DNA from: Ancylostoma caninum
Lineage: Eukaryota > Nematoda > Chromadorea > Rhabditida > Ancylostomatidae
DNA: 64,000 nt
Reading direction: 5' to 3'
NCBI GenBank assembly: GCA_037903475.1
Contig: JBAJFG010000174.1
Span: 62,001 to 126,000, forward strand
Part shown: positions 1-10,778 of the stretch, in pieces
Numbering within the stretch: the first letter of the stretch is position 1
Layout of the letters: each line of letters opens with the position of its first letter
Program-made: the position numbers and the translations under genes
Notes under the pieces: generated by a model
The model's database searches: none
What the model saw: only the letters and a program-made list of their open reading frames with translations
What the model was told of the DNA's origin: nothing

Positions 1-367
1 CGGCAAAACGCGAGACAATGGAGGGTTTCGCCTAGAAACCTTGAGGTGGTGCACATTAAAGAGATCTAGGCCTCCGTTTGTGTTTTCATCGGCACCTTTC
101 CGTTATTGTTTTGATGTCCGGTGAATTTCTACTATTTTGTTGATGTTAATGCACTTATCTGATCTCTCTTGGTTTTTTGAATGAGCTTTCTTGATTGAGC
201 TTTTTGATTGAGCTTTCTTGATTTTTTGCATGCATGCTTGCATTGAATATCAATTTACGAATCGTTGCTACTTCTTTCTTTGTTTTGTTGTTGTTATGAT
301 TCTACAATAAATGTTATGCATAGTGACGTTTTGAGGGTATTGCAATCGTAGGGTTTTCACCGGTTTC

Positions 368-520
368 GGGACAAAATGCGGTCTCCCGAACCTGCGGTCA
401 TGACGTCATCATCGGGACAAAATGCGGTCCCCCGAACCTGCGGCCATGACGTTATCATCGGGACAAAATGCGGTGTCCCGCCCGAGCATGCGGGACAAAC
501 TCCGGATGTTGGGGGACAAA
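368..520. repeat. 46-bp tandem repeat, about 2.5 units
   Basis: The motif GGGACAAAATGCGG starts at 368, 414 and 460, a 46-bp period, and each unit also carries CCCGAACCTGCGG and a TGACGT core. After the third unit the pattern decays into related GC-rich sequence up to about 600 (CGGGACAAA, GGCGGGAC). Similar words in the opposite orientation occur at 52790-53380, inside a family H element, so this looks like a fragment of that repeat family. No coding content is supported. Confidence 0.75.
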
Positions 521-609
521 AACACACGATTTTGGTTGTCTCCCGCCCGCTCCCGGGCGGGACACATCATTTTGTCGGGCGGGACTCGCGTACGAATGTC
601 TGAGTTTTT

Positions 610-788
610 GGGCCGGGGAAAACTCGTCCGCGCGCGAACACGGCCAGGCGTGTTCGCGACGAATGTTCCATTTTCTGTGCAGGTAAGCCACAATTGTCTG
701 TGTTCGTTTCACATTTATGATGTGCTGAGTCTGTACTTCATCAACCACAGCTCAGCTCGGAGTCGAGGATTTCAGCTCCTGCTGCCTT
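610..788. mobile_element. Family I MITE, right-hand part only
   Basis: Positions about 630-788 resemble 28590-28744, the right half of an intact family I element: both read TTTTCTG(T)GCAGGTAAG, later AGTCGAGGATTTC, and end in CTGCCTT followed by TAA. The left terminus was not found, so this is a truncated or diverged copy. The GCAGGTAAG word looks like a splice donor, but it is part of the repeat. Confidence 0.5.
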
Positions 789-791
789 TAA

Positions 792-2483
792 GCAATAATT
801 GAAAACAGCCAAATGCTATAATATTTCATTTTTTTGGGCTCTCCAGTATTTCAGAGAGCAGAGCAACAATAATCAAACGCAGTATTATGTGGAATATTGT
901 TAACTTTTGTCAATAGTGGGTAGAAGTTCAAATCAGTGTGAGTTCCTCACAAAAGTTTTGCGAATGATGCACTCGTCCCGCCTGTAGCAGCGAGTATACA
1001 TAGTAGGCAAATGCAGATTGCGAATACATATTCTCAACAGTATGAGAGATATACGTAGACATCAATTGTAGTCAAACCTACCCTTTCTTAAGAATAGAGC
1101 GATAGGGTTTCTCCGATATGTGCGCTTGCTCATACACTCTCGTGCGAGAGTCATCAAGATGTCCAGTTCCAGTCTCTGCCGATCCCTTCGTACGCATATC
1201 GTGAGGCTCATACCCTGGAAGTTTTCACACTAACATCTATAAGACGAAGGCCTATAAGAAAACAATAAATAATGAGCAACTCATACCCTGCACCACTGGG
1301 ATCTTTATATGCAGAGGGTGTGAGCGAGAAGAAGGTGGGAGAAAATACATACACAGCAAGGTCTACGCAGAAGAAGGTATTTGTTGAGCCCGAACTTTGA
1401 ATACGAAAATAACTAATTGCAGTTATGAGTAACCATTAGGTTGTTACATAAGTTTCCACAACGCTTGTAATGAATGATTCTCAATTAGATTTTACTTATG
1501 TTTGCATAGTATTTTAAAGCGTATTATCTCGTGAACATTCTGGAATGTGAACCACATTTTTCTATCTTGTTTCGAAAATGTAACAGTTTTCGGAATGAAC
1601 CCATCAAGAATGCAAATTCGGCAACTGCACTTGCACGAGGAATAATTCTAACGCAATATTGCATGAGGGTAACCAGATTTGGGTCGAGTAATCTCGAGGC
1701 CATTCTTATTCTCCCTCATACTTTATCTCCCCATCTTATTGTCGAGCGGTCCAAGCACCAAACTTGGTAACCCAAAATTTTGATTATGGCGTTTTTCTCT
1801 CTGAGCTGAAGCGAATTGGAGTGGGATTCCTTCCAATGTGGCTACAAAGATCATACGTTTGCGGACACTAATCGGTGGAATTTTGGGATAAATTCCAAGC
1901 GCTCTGTGGAAATCACACCATTTCCCCATGCCGTGGACAGCGCCTGAATTTTGCTGGTCGAACTCTTCGGAAATGCAAAGAGCTCTCAGAGGATTTTTTA
2001 ATTGCGCATTATGTAGCATAAATCTTGCTCTAACCATGCGCCGGTTCCCAGATCACAAGAATGTCTATTTGCCAAAGTCAGTCACCCCCAGCACTGTCCG
2101 ACTCTGTTCTTTGCCTTGCAGTTCATGTATTACCTGAGCAGCAGAGTCGGGCTTCAGCTGCAAAAACTGGTAAAGACCAGTGACCGTTGTGGTGCATACT
2201 TAGATTGATATCCATTGTTGTTTGATTTTTTATAAAACTTTTCTATCGAAAATTACAAAACAGCGGAAACTTATGTAACAACCTAATAGAACCAAGTCAG
2301 TCAAAGCAATCAAAGAAATGAATTAAAATAAGCCAACGCAAGATTTTGATATTTTTAAAATAAACTACGACATATGCGTATTCTGAACTGCATTCACGGT
2401 AGATGACCCCTGCAAAAGCACCTGGTTAGATTGAGAGCAGCAAACGACCGCATTAATAAGAACAAGAATTTAGAAGAATTACG
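792..2483. other. Non-coding stretch, nothing firmly supported
   Basis: AT-rich sequence without a convincing gene. The longest open frame is minus strand 2037-1723 (104 codons). It has no recognisable motif, no flanking splice sites I can defend, and the opposite strand is also fairly open. No TIR pair or tandem array was seen. Confidence 0.4.
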
Positions 2484-2735
2484 ATGCCCCCTAAACCACA
2501 CTCAAAATCAAATAGCAGTGTGCATGACGCTTTTGATGAGTTCGATTGTTTTGAAGAAATGAAGACAAAAGCTAAGTCTAGATCTGCCAAACTCCTAGCA
2601 TTTCACTTTCACAAGTTTGCCACTTTTTTTCACATTTTTCCAGTGAGAATCTCTATCGTCTTTTGCCGTGTACGATCTTCTGCCATCTATCAGAATGATT
2701 TCATAATCTTCCACATTTTATCATTTCAACTTTGA
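2484..2735 (+). CDS. Weak candidate exon, acidic/basic N-terminus
   Basis: An ATG frame of 83 codons. Its first 40 residues are charged and protein-like (starts MPPKPHSKSNSSVHDAF, then DEFDCFEEMKTKAKSRSAK). After about residue 41 it turns into low-complexity His/Phe/Ile-rich translation over T-rich DNA, so at most the first 120 bases could be an exon. I found no good donor at the change point; the nearest GTTTGC would give an intron under 35 bases. I do not recognise it. A chance ORF is the more likely reading. Confidence 0.15.
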   Translation: MPPKPHSKSNSSVHDAFDEFDCFEEMKTKAKSRSAKLLAFHFHKFATFFHIFPVRISIVFCRVRSSAIYQNDFIIFHILSFQL

Positions 2736-3445
2736 AAAATCATAGCAGAATGAAAATTTGAAAAAAAAAAAACAAGAAATAAAACAGAAATTTCATTCTC
2801 AGGAGATTTCTTTTAGTCTAGTTAACTTCCAGAGGTTGCACTTTTTTTTCAATTTCCATATTCCTATGAAGTGTTTGCGACTTTTCAAAATTTTATCACG
2901 TGTTCATACTTTGAAACCATACTCGAAAATCCACTGTTTCATTTTTATTCTTATGAATTACTCGTATTTTGTCATTTCAGCTAAGAAATGACGGTTTCAA
3001 AGGACAAATACTAAAACTTTTGTAGTCCCATCCTCGTCCATTTTTTCAGCACGCTCAAAACGAGCCAGATGTTGGACTTTGTGAAGAATTCGTGTTGAAA
3101 ATTGAACAAGCGATTCTCTCTATGGCAGTTAACACGTCCCCATCCGTTTCTACAATTTTTTCTCAATTCTATCTCCAAATCGCCTCCAACTACTTGCACC
3201 CGCATAATTCTCGGATCCTTACAGGCCCTTCAGCGAGGGTTCGCTAGAGCGGCCCCTATGATAGCGCAGTCTAGTCTACAGGCTCGCATCGCCTTATCGA
3301 TTGTGGAAATGATTCCAGGACATTTAATGTTCAGCTGTATTAGGTTGGTTCAAAAGTTTTACACCAACATTTTTTTTTCGATCCAGATTTTCTGAATTTG
3401 AATTGAATTGAAATTTTCCAATTCAAGACCAAATTTTCTTCCAAG

Positions 3446-3987
3446 ATGGGTAAAGGCCCGTAAGCGGCATTCGTTTGTCTTGAAGGCAGTGTCCAGGCAA
3501 AACCCTTAGGGCTGAGTGATCATCAGATTATGATAGCGGGTCGGCTCCATAGGCAATTGCCAAAGTTTCAGCGAAAACGTCGCAGAAATGAACGAGATAT
3601 CCGGCTTGGACCCAGTACCCAAACCCATCTCCAGTGCCCAGCCCGCCCACCCGGCGTCTGCCATTTTGCGTGTGGAATTGCTGTAAAGTGGAGCTTCGTT
3701 GGAAAATATCAAACTGATTGTGGCATCGTCTCTCTACTGTGACTGATTCGTCCACCTGTATGCGTCTCAACTTTGCGTATGTGTTCTAAACATTCAGATA
3801 CTGTTGCTCAACACTCCATTTCTTCATTTTAGGCGATCTTGGATCTACAGTTCACAAGACTGTACTTGACAGAGTGTTCGACAATCACATTATGTTGGGA
3901 GATGGATATTCATACCGAAACTTACCTCTTCTTGTTAAAACTGGCCAAAAAAGTAGTATATACTTTAGCAGAGATTCGGACCCCTGA
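3446..3987 (+). CDS. Candidate three-exon gene, 88 aa, unknown function
   Basis: Three exons read in one frame through canonical splice sites. Exon 1 is 3446-3459 (ATG, five codons, donor GTAAGC). Exon 2 is 3572-3669 (acceptor AGTTTCAG, donor GTGTGG). Exon 3 is 3833-3987 (acceptor CATTTTAG, stop TGA). The introns are 112 and 163 bases, normal for nematodes. Exon 2 encodes a Pro/Ala/Ser-rich stretch (DPVPKPISSAQPAHPASAIL). Exon 3 is better ordered, with HKTVLDRVFDNHIMLGDGYS and a later YRNLPLLVKTG. I do not recognise a family, and there is no signal peptide or membrane segment. Exon 2 could instead be a first exon receiving a spliced leader, with ATG at 3588. No AATAAA was seen close downstream, so more exons are possible. 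The splice model is inferred by eye. Confidence 0.4.
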
Positions 3988-4241
3988 AGAGAAAGGAACT
4001 GACTGGCTGAAGCTAAAATTGAAGCAGCGAACTGGCGCTATCGATCGATAAAAATTTTCTCTGCGCCCTCTACTGAGAGAGTGTCGGACATCTCGTCCGC
4101 ATCAGTCAAGAAAGGGCTCGGAAAATGGTTTTTCCGAGCATTTTGTGATCATTCATGTTCATATCTGATATGATTGAGCGAAGCTGGCCTAGGAACCACA
4201 GAAATCCAATACGTGGAAATTTTGCCTGGACGCTGCCTTTA
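3988..4241. other. Intergenic sequence ending in a family I terminus
   Basis: A small hairpin (GCTCGGAAAA ... TTTTCCGAGC) lies at about 4113-4136. The last bases, CGCTGCCTTTAA at 4231-4242, match the right end of family I, directly against the family E element that follows. The left end of that family I copy was not located. Confidence 0.4.
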
Positions 4242-4438
4242 AGCCTAGCACATACTACACAGCGACCCTGTCGCAGCGACCGGTCACCACCACAAATTTT
4301 CTCACAGTGGCTCCTATGCTAGCACGGTATTCCATGCGAACTGTTTGATAAGATACGAGAACTCGTAACATTTTGTTCTCATCATTTCCATTCATTTTCT
4401 TCACCGCGACGGTGTCGCTGTGAAGTATGTCATGGGCC
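4242..4438. mobile_element. Family E MITE, copy 1 (197 bp, TTA sites)
   Basis: A non-coding element with terminal inverted repeats built on GGCCYATGGCATACT followed by ACAGCGACGCTGTCGC (rather diverged at this left end), flanked by TTA at 4239-4241 and 4439-4441. It matches the copies at 13468-13664, 28141-28337 and 51465-51659 along its length. A 3-bp TTA/TAA target duplication is typical of PIF/Harbinger transposons, so I infer it is mobilised by that transposase type. It has no coding capacity; reverse-strand ORFs across it recur in all copies only because the DNA is repeated. Confidence 0.85.
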
Positions 4439-4441
4439 TTA

Positions 4442-7400
4442 GGTCCGTATGGGTGAACACGCCTGCTGCGGAAGGGAGTGGATGCGCACCCCGTGGGAAG
4501 CGATCCATTCCCCTCCCCAGTGAGGCTCCCCCTATGCATGAAACTTTTTGAGAAGAGGGGATACATCCCATGAGGGCGTACTGATCGCACGACACCGAGT
4601 GCAAATGCCGCTGAAAAGGAAATAATTTGGTTTTTCAAGTATGAGAGTTAATTTTTTCCCAATATTTTTTGAATTTTTCGTGGCCCACTTCATTGTTAGC
4701 GATATTTGTGAATCTATTCCGTCACTTCCATCGTATTTCCTTCTCATAGAGGTATATCCACCGCTTCAGCATGAAAAAGCGGCTGAAAATACAGCTGTAA
4801 AGAAAGTAATTGTTGAGCGTGATCCTCTTCCGAACCCCTACTCTTCGTACGGGATGTACATCTCCTCCCATTAGGGGATCCCCCCGCTTCATGCATACGG
4901 GGACGGAGGGAAGAGATGTGCGCAAACCCCGCTGGGGATCGTTGCAGCGCTTAACAGTCGATCTCCTCACCAGTGGAGATGTTCGTTCATACGCCTTACA
5001 TTCTCATGGTTGACTGGCGGCACCCTCTATCTGTGCGCCTGAATCGATGTTTCATCGCCATCTTTCCAAACCTGTGCAGTTACCGAAGGAGAAATATTCG
5101 AAATTAAAGGCATCAGTTATGTTCGGAAATAAGCTATGAACAGAAGATAGTCATCTGTTTCTACAACTCCCGCTTCCCCACATTTTTAGCGAATGTTTGT
5201 GGTTGCCCAAAGATCTTTGATGCACGCTGTGCATACAAAACCAGTAAAGCATATGCATATTAGCTATCACATTTTGATCAACATGAAACAATTTTTACTA
5301 AAGCTGTCGTCACTGAACCTTCCATCCTTAGTGGGGGAACTACAAGAAAAACATTGAAATTTAATTGTGACTTCCCAAAGTGTGGGAAAAGACATGCAAC
5401 TCCAAGAAAACCTACCGCTGTCGTTTGCAATCTTCATTCTCTGGACAGCAGGTTTGAACTGATTTGATGCCTCATTGCCAGCCGATGTGAAGCTAAGTAA
5501 GACCGTTTTCATAAATATCCACTAAATGAAAGTTTAGTTTATATACATAGATAATAATCGGAAGCCAGACCATGTGTCCTGAAGCGAATGTCGAGGAACA
5601 TCTTTGACAGCATTGCTAACAGGAGGCTCATCATCTCCATCGATAAGTGCACTTTCAGGAAACTTATCAGAGGCAATCAAGCGATTGATTTGTTTGTTAC
5701 ACTGAAATTTTAAAAAATTGAAATGCACATAGCTCTATGAGATGTGCTCATCACATGGCCTCCTTATTAATACTTAACCGTCTCATACAGCTTATAAATT
5801 AGTTTTGAACAAAGCTTTACGGAAAGGGTGTTCGCTCTTCATCACTGTTAGCATCGTGTCCGATGTCTATACCATTCAGCTGTTTATATCAATATGTTGA
5901 TCTTCTTTTAACTATTATTAAAACGTTCATAACGTTCAAGTACGATAGAAACCTCGGTACTCTCTAGCTATGTATATGACTAACAAGGGTAGCAGGTGGG
6001 TGAAAAGAAAATTGTGAAGAACAAAGTTTTCCCAGCATGAACAGCGCCATTCATAGATTACAACTAAGAAGAACTGTAAATGAAATCAGGAACAATATAA
6101 AGTGCTGAAGATGGATAAATTCGGGTGATGTTAAACGTTTGCTAAGGATAATCTCAGTGATGCATGCAGTTCCTGATGGAGAGGAGTTGGTAAACTTCAC
6201 CCATATTGGTAAGGCGCTATAATTCAATGCTTTACGAATAACTCGCCGAATTATTAGGTCGTCAAGTATGAAATGTCTTATTTTAAGAACGGTCAGTTTG
6301 ATAGTCTCTATCTTCGAAGATTTACTAGATCTCTTCTCATCTTTATTTTCATCATGAAAGTACATCCTCTTCCTTTCAAAATCACTTCCTGGGTTTTTCA
6401 TCAGTTTTTGAATTTTCGTTTGAAAGCATTTTTTGTAGAACTACTCAAAGACGAAAAATCGAGTCATTTTGAAACATAGGTTCTATTTTCCAGCCATTAG
6501 AGCTGAGAAAGCCGGGAACATCAGGGTAGTGTTAAGGGACATTTGGCTAGTAAATGCACTGAACACCATTCGCTTGGGAAGCTCCGCTCAGGTGACATGA
6601 AGCTCCAAAGTGAGCCTTATGATGAACCTGGATATCGATGAGCTGGAAACCGTAGCCGAAGCGGATAGGAGTCAAACTAGGTCAGCATAAGAAGCAACGT
6701 GTGACCTTTATAACCCAATAATATTTAGGTACTCAAGGCAATATGACCATTAAAAGTGGTTCGGTAAACGAATTTTTCCCAGTTTGACCCTCAAAATTGG
6801 GTGTCAAATTTTGACCATTTTTCATAAATCCACGCTGCTTAAGCCAGAGGAGCAGGGGTGAGGACCCACCTGCCACTCACTGTACTGGGCAAACCTTGCT
6901 CTATTTGACGACAACTCCTTTCAGGGATTAGCTCACTTCTTGCTGGAGAAAATGTTCAATTTTCAACATGATGTTGAAAACGCTCTTCGCCACTTGATTG
7001 CTACTAGCTTTCCACGTTTCCGAGCTGATGGCGCAGTCAAGCTGCAGTTAAGATGGCAAGGCTGTGGGGATAGTATAGGAGCATATTCGGATATCTTATA
7101 CTGCATATTGCTTTAGAAACAAAACTCGAAATCTTCTCATCCAAAATCAGACATTTCATACTTGACGACCTAATAATTACAGACTGGTATAGCTTCGATT
7201 ATTTCATCCCATCCTCTCTTAATTTTCGTGTATTTTTGCCGCTTTTGCCAATATGAATGTTCGCTTAGTCTTACTCACTCTCGTCATGTTTTCATTTCAA
7301 CTCTATTCCCCGGTTTTTTTTTTGCTGCTTGCTTTCGTGCGTATTCTTCTTTTGTTTGAACGTGTTTGCATTAGTGCCCCACATTAAGCCCCCACATTCC

Positions 7401-7586
7401 CTAATATGTTCATGCGTAGATATTCGCTATATGAACTCGACTCATGATTGGAAGCAACGCTAACACTTGGAAAGGTGTCACACGATTTTTAGGAGATGAC
7501 GTGACAAATTTTGTGAACTGGCGAATTTCTCTTCCATAAGGTGACTTCAACAGTATACTTCAATATCTACCCGGGAAGTAAACGTA
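4442..7586. other. Three kilobases without a supportable gene
   Basis: AT-rich sequence with no clear coding exons, TIR pair or tandem array. A weak inverted match links CCCCTATGCATGAA (about 4530) with TTCATGCATACGGGG (about 4889-4903). Short open frames at 6051-6401 (minus) and 6273-6479 (plus) are low-complexity and overlap each other on opposite strands. I see nothing else here. Confidence 0.35.
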
Positions 7587-7856
7587 CAGTGAACGACAAT
7601 GGCGATGGCTCATCTGCGGCCTCGAGAAGGATGCAGCGCGACCGCGCCGTGCGCGCCGTCATCGGTATCGTCGCCGCCGGAATACTATTTCTAGGGCCTT
7701 TTCCACCCGATTTGGTCAAAAATTTTTGAAATGGGGTAGAAAAGCTGCTAGAAATTGCAAATCAGCAGCAGAATACACAGGATACGGCGTGCTTGGCCCG
7801 GTTGCGCGACGTCCTTCTCGAGTTTGCAGATAGGCCAACGCCATTGACGTCCACTG
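7587..7856. mobile_element. Family F MITE, copy 1 (270 bp)
   Basis: TIRs: CAGTGAACGACAATGGCG at the left and CCATTGACGTCCACTG at the right, with TA on both sides. Internal words GCGGCCTCGAGAAGG and GTTGCGCGACGTCCTTCTCGA are shared with the copies at 28761-29005 and 33523-33797. TA target sites suggest a Tc1/mariner-type transposase. It is non-coding; the small ORF across it is not conserved as protein. Confidence 0.85.
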
Positions 7857-7996
7857 TATAACATCAATTGTATTTGAAACTAGCCATTTGTTCAATGAGC
7901 AACTCCCTCATACATGAAAAAAAACAAAGGAAACAACATCAGCCAACACTGAGTATACTAACAAGGGAAGGATACTCCCTGGCCGTGAGCTTTCCT

Positions 7997-8590
7997 GAGG
8001 CCGAATTCCGGCGTGGCCGTGGCCAGCCACATTTGGCCAGCCAAAAGTCAAAGGAAAATGCTGATTTCAGCAGGAAAACGGCAATATCGTGCAAAATGAC
8101 ATTCATAGTCGTGCTCAGCACCTCAAACAACCGGCTATGTAAAGTTTCAGAAAGTTCTGTAAGATACGATACCTACCATACACCTACCGTAATCCTACTA
8201 AAATGGAGTTATTATACGAATTGAATGCGATTTCAGTGTACAGCACCTAAAATAAACACTCTATGCGAAGTTTCATCAAAATTTTTCCTAAAGATTCTGG
8301 CCACATTTGGCCGCCTTTCAAAACGCGGCCAAATGTGGCCGCCCTCGTAGCCATTAATGGCTGGCTACATGGCGCCGGAATCATGTACGTTTTCCACCAC
8401 CCACCGTAATTTTCCCATAACGGAGGTATGATACAAAATGAATGCGGTATTTGTGTTCAGCACATCGAATAACCTCTACATGCGAAATTTGAGGGAATTC
8501 GGTGAGATACCTCATCAACAGTATGTATGTCGGTGGCCAAATCTGACCGGCCAAAGGTCGCTGGCCGTGGCCACGCCGGAATTCGGCCTC
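7997..8590. mobile_element. 594-bp terminal-inverted-repeat element
   Basis: The ends are near-perfect inverted repeats: GAGGCCGAATTCCGGCGTGG at the left, and its complement CCACGCCGGAATTCGGCCTC at the right, continuing inwards through GGCCA-rich words. Inside are a diverged direct duplication and a central GGCCACATTTGGCC / GGCCAAATGTGGCC palindrome. I could not define a target duplication, so the superfamily is open. It is non-coding. Confidence 0.75.
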
Positions 8591-8741
8591 TGATGACCTA
8601 TGTACGGTTCAATGCAGTTGGCACCACTGATGTCGAATCCATGCCGCACCATAACTGCGGGGTCCTGAGTGGAAAGTTATGGCGGTTTTTGTTGGTGCGG
8701 GAGCGCACACATATGCGGTCTCGAGTGCCACGTAACCAGCT

Positions 8742-8815
8742 CGGTGCGTGATATAGTGGTAAGTCTCGCGCTTCACAGGAACAAGGTTGCTGGTTCGGAT
8801 CCTGCTGCAGCGAAG
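8742..8815 (+). ncRNA. tRNA-like sequence (SINE head or tRNA pseudogene)
   Basis: The interval has a pol III A-box-like TGATATAGTGGTAAG at 8749-8763 and a B-box GGTTCGGATCC at 8792-8802 with tRNA-like spacing. The anticodon arm does not fold convincingly and the acceptor ends do not pair, so I do not call a functional tRNA. A tRNA-derived SINE or a decayed tRNA gene fits better. Confidence 0.35.
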
Positions 8816-9021
8816 CCCTTTTGCATCTACGATTTAGAAGCCGTTCTCCTTCGAGGAGGCTATTTTCAGGCAGTTAGGCTATATTTCCCACTCGCAGACC
8901 GACAATACAAGGGTTCGGAGTGATTCCAAAGGTTCTTCGTACAATCACATCTCACAACAGCAGAAACTTAATATATGGTTTACTCTCCGACAATCAAATT
9001 TCATCATTTACGATTTACGAT

Positions 9022-9052
<31 letters not shown>

Positions 9053-9325
9053 CATACACCATACACCATACACCATACACCATACACCATACACCATACA
9101 CCATACACCATACACCATACACCATACACCATACACCATACACCATACACCATACACCATACACCATACACCATACACCATACACCATACACCATACACC
9201 ATACACCATACACCATACACCATACACCATACACCATACACCATACACCATACACCATACACCATACACCATACACCATACACCATACACCATACACCAT
9301 ACACCATACACACACACACACACTG
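9022..9325. repeat. (CA)n microsatellite plus 7-bp tandem array
   Basis: A (CA)n run at 9022-9046 passes into about 38 copies of the 7-mer CACCATA to about 9308 and closes with another short (CA)n. All six frames are open across it, giving long Tyr/Thr/His/Pro or Cys/Met/Val translations that are artefacts of a unit lacking stops. Unit homogeneity indicates recent slippage. Confidence 0.97.
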
Positions 9326-9348
9326 CCAATTAGTATTAACTATGATAT

Positions 9349-9636
9349 CTAGTGCGTATTTAGGCGATACTCATCGCCGTATTCCATGAAATGTGCGTCC
9401 AGAACGAGGGAAAATTTGTGGCTGAAATTGCCCTGTCCAGAGCATGCATACCACTTCACGGCTGTCCTTTCAGTAGTAAAGATTGCTTTATGAACGTCCT
9501 CAGTATCCCTAGCCACTTGAGCTTCATTAGATCCACCATAGAAGTCGGTTGTGATAGTTGTCAGAACATCAGAACAAACAAGAGCTTCAATATGGTTCAA
9601 AACAGGCACCAAGCTGTGCTGACTTGTCACACGCAC
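9349..9636 (-). CDS. Unassigned minus-strand ORF, 95 codons
   Basis: It has balanced composition with protein-like stretches (AIFTTERTAVKWYACSGQGN, then NFSHKFSLVLDAHFMEYGDE) and a stop at the 9349 end. No domain recognised, no signal peptide, and no clear acceptor upstream. The opposite strand is also open for 127 codons (9391-9774), which weakens the case. It could be the terminal exon of an unrecognised gene or chance. Confidence 0.2.
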   Translation of the reverse strand: MRVTSQHSLVPVLNHIEALVCSDVLTTITTDFYGGSNEAQVARDTEDVHKAIFTTERTAVKWYACSGQGNFSHKFSLVLDAHFMEYGDEYRLNTH

Positions 9637-9774
9637 CTTAGGCGCTGCCGATCAAAATCAAACGCCCCGAATAATGCAAATCAAACCAACGCGCTGAGAC
9701 CATGGAGCGCCCCCGACAGGTGGAGAACCATACTAATAGGTTCAGCAGAAAGTAAAGGAAAAAATGGCATATAA

Positions 9775-10778
9775 GACAGATTTTCATCTCTAACTGTTAA
9801 GAGGACTTTTGTCAGTGGATTGAGTATACTGCTTTGAAATCAGTAACATTACCCCAACGCATGAGTAGAATGCTGCTTCTCTCTTCCCAGTATTACGCAA
9901 GCTGCTGCTGGTCATGCAAAGGAACTCCCACTCGAAAATGGGCCAAATCGACGGGCCGCTTTTCTCCCAAGAAGAAACTGAAGGAAGGGACGAGGTAGTG
10001 ATCAGAGAGTGAGAAGTCAGAAGAATAAAAAAAGTGACCAGGGAGTGACAAGCCAGAAAAATAAAAATAATGAGTTACCAGAGTGAAGGAAAGTCCCGCT
10101 AGATTGGGACAAGAAAAAAGTGGGAAAATGGGCATGTAAAAAACTGGTGTGGAGCAGGGTTTTTCGTTCTTGTCGTTTTTCTCCAACGGTTCCCCTCAGT
10201 TTTCAAACTTGGCCAACCTATATGGTAGCCGTGTCTGTCCTACCTTGCGGGAGCAATTCGAATCACAGCAATCACTTCGCTTTGTGACGTGGGAGCGTCC
10301 GCGCTATGGATTGCAAGGATTACATAAAATATTCGAGATTTGTGTTATTTATCAACTCAAAACCAAATAAAGCTACTTTGCATAAACTATTCTAAAAGTA
10401 TAGGATCTCATTCGCGAGGAGTGGACTTTTTTCTAGATTTTCTGCTCTTTTTTTAACATCGAATAGTATTTTCGTTAGATTCGCGGCACTCTATAGTCAG
10501 TGTTAGTAAAAAAAATAACTCACACATGGTTCGTTTGCTTCAAGCCGTTGGTCTGACGCGCTGCAGGCAGATCGACGAAGGGGAAAGAAGGGAGAGGGGG
10601 TATTCATTTCCCAATTTCAATAAAAATTTGAATTATATCCTAAAATTAGTTTCAAAAAAGTCTTCCCGGGACTTCCATGTCAGGTAATGGGTCGTACGCT
10701 CCCCATGTCAGGTAATGGGTCGTACGCTCCCATTCCTGAGGTGTAGGGATGTATGAGATACTATTATTATAATATCAT
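9775..10778. other. Intergenic, with a short direct duplication
   Basis: No gene supported. A 27-bp unit (CCATGTCAGGTAATGGGTCG and seven more bases) is repeated twice in tandem at about 10676-10730. Confidence 0.4.

Noticed and set aside
8742..8815. Functional tRNA gene
   Set aside because: A and B boxes are present, but acceptor and anticodon stems do not pair; kept only as a tRNA-like sequence.
8920..9352. HTPYTIHH-repeat ORFs
   Set aside because: A 7-bp tandem array read in three frames per strand; pure repeat artefact.
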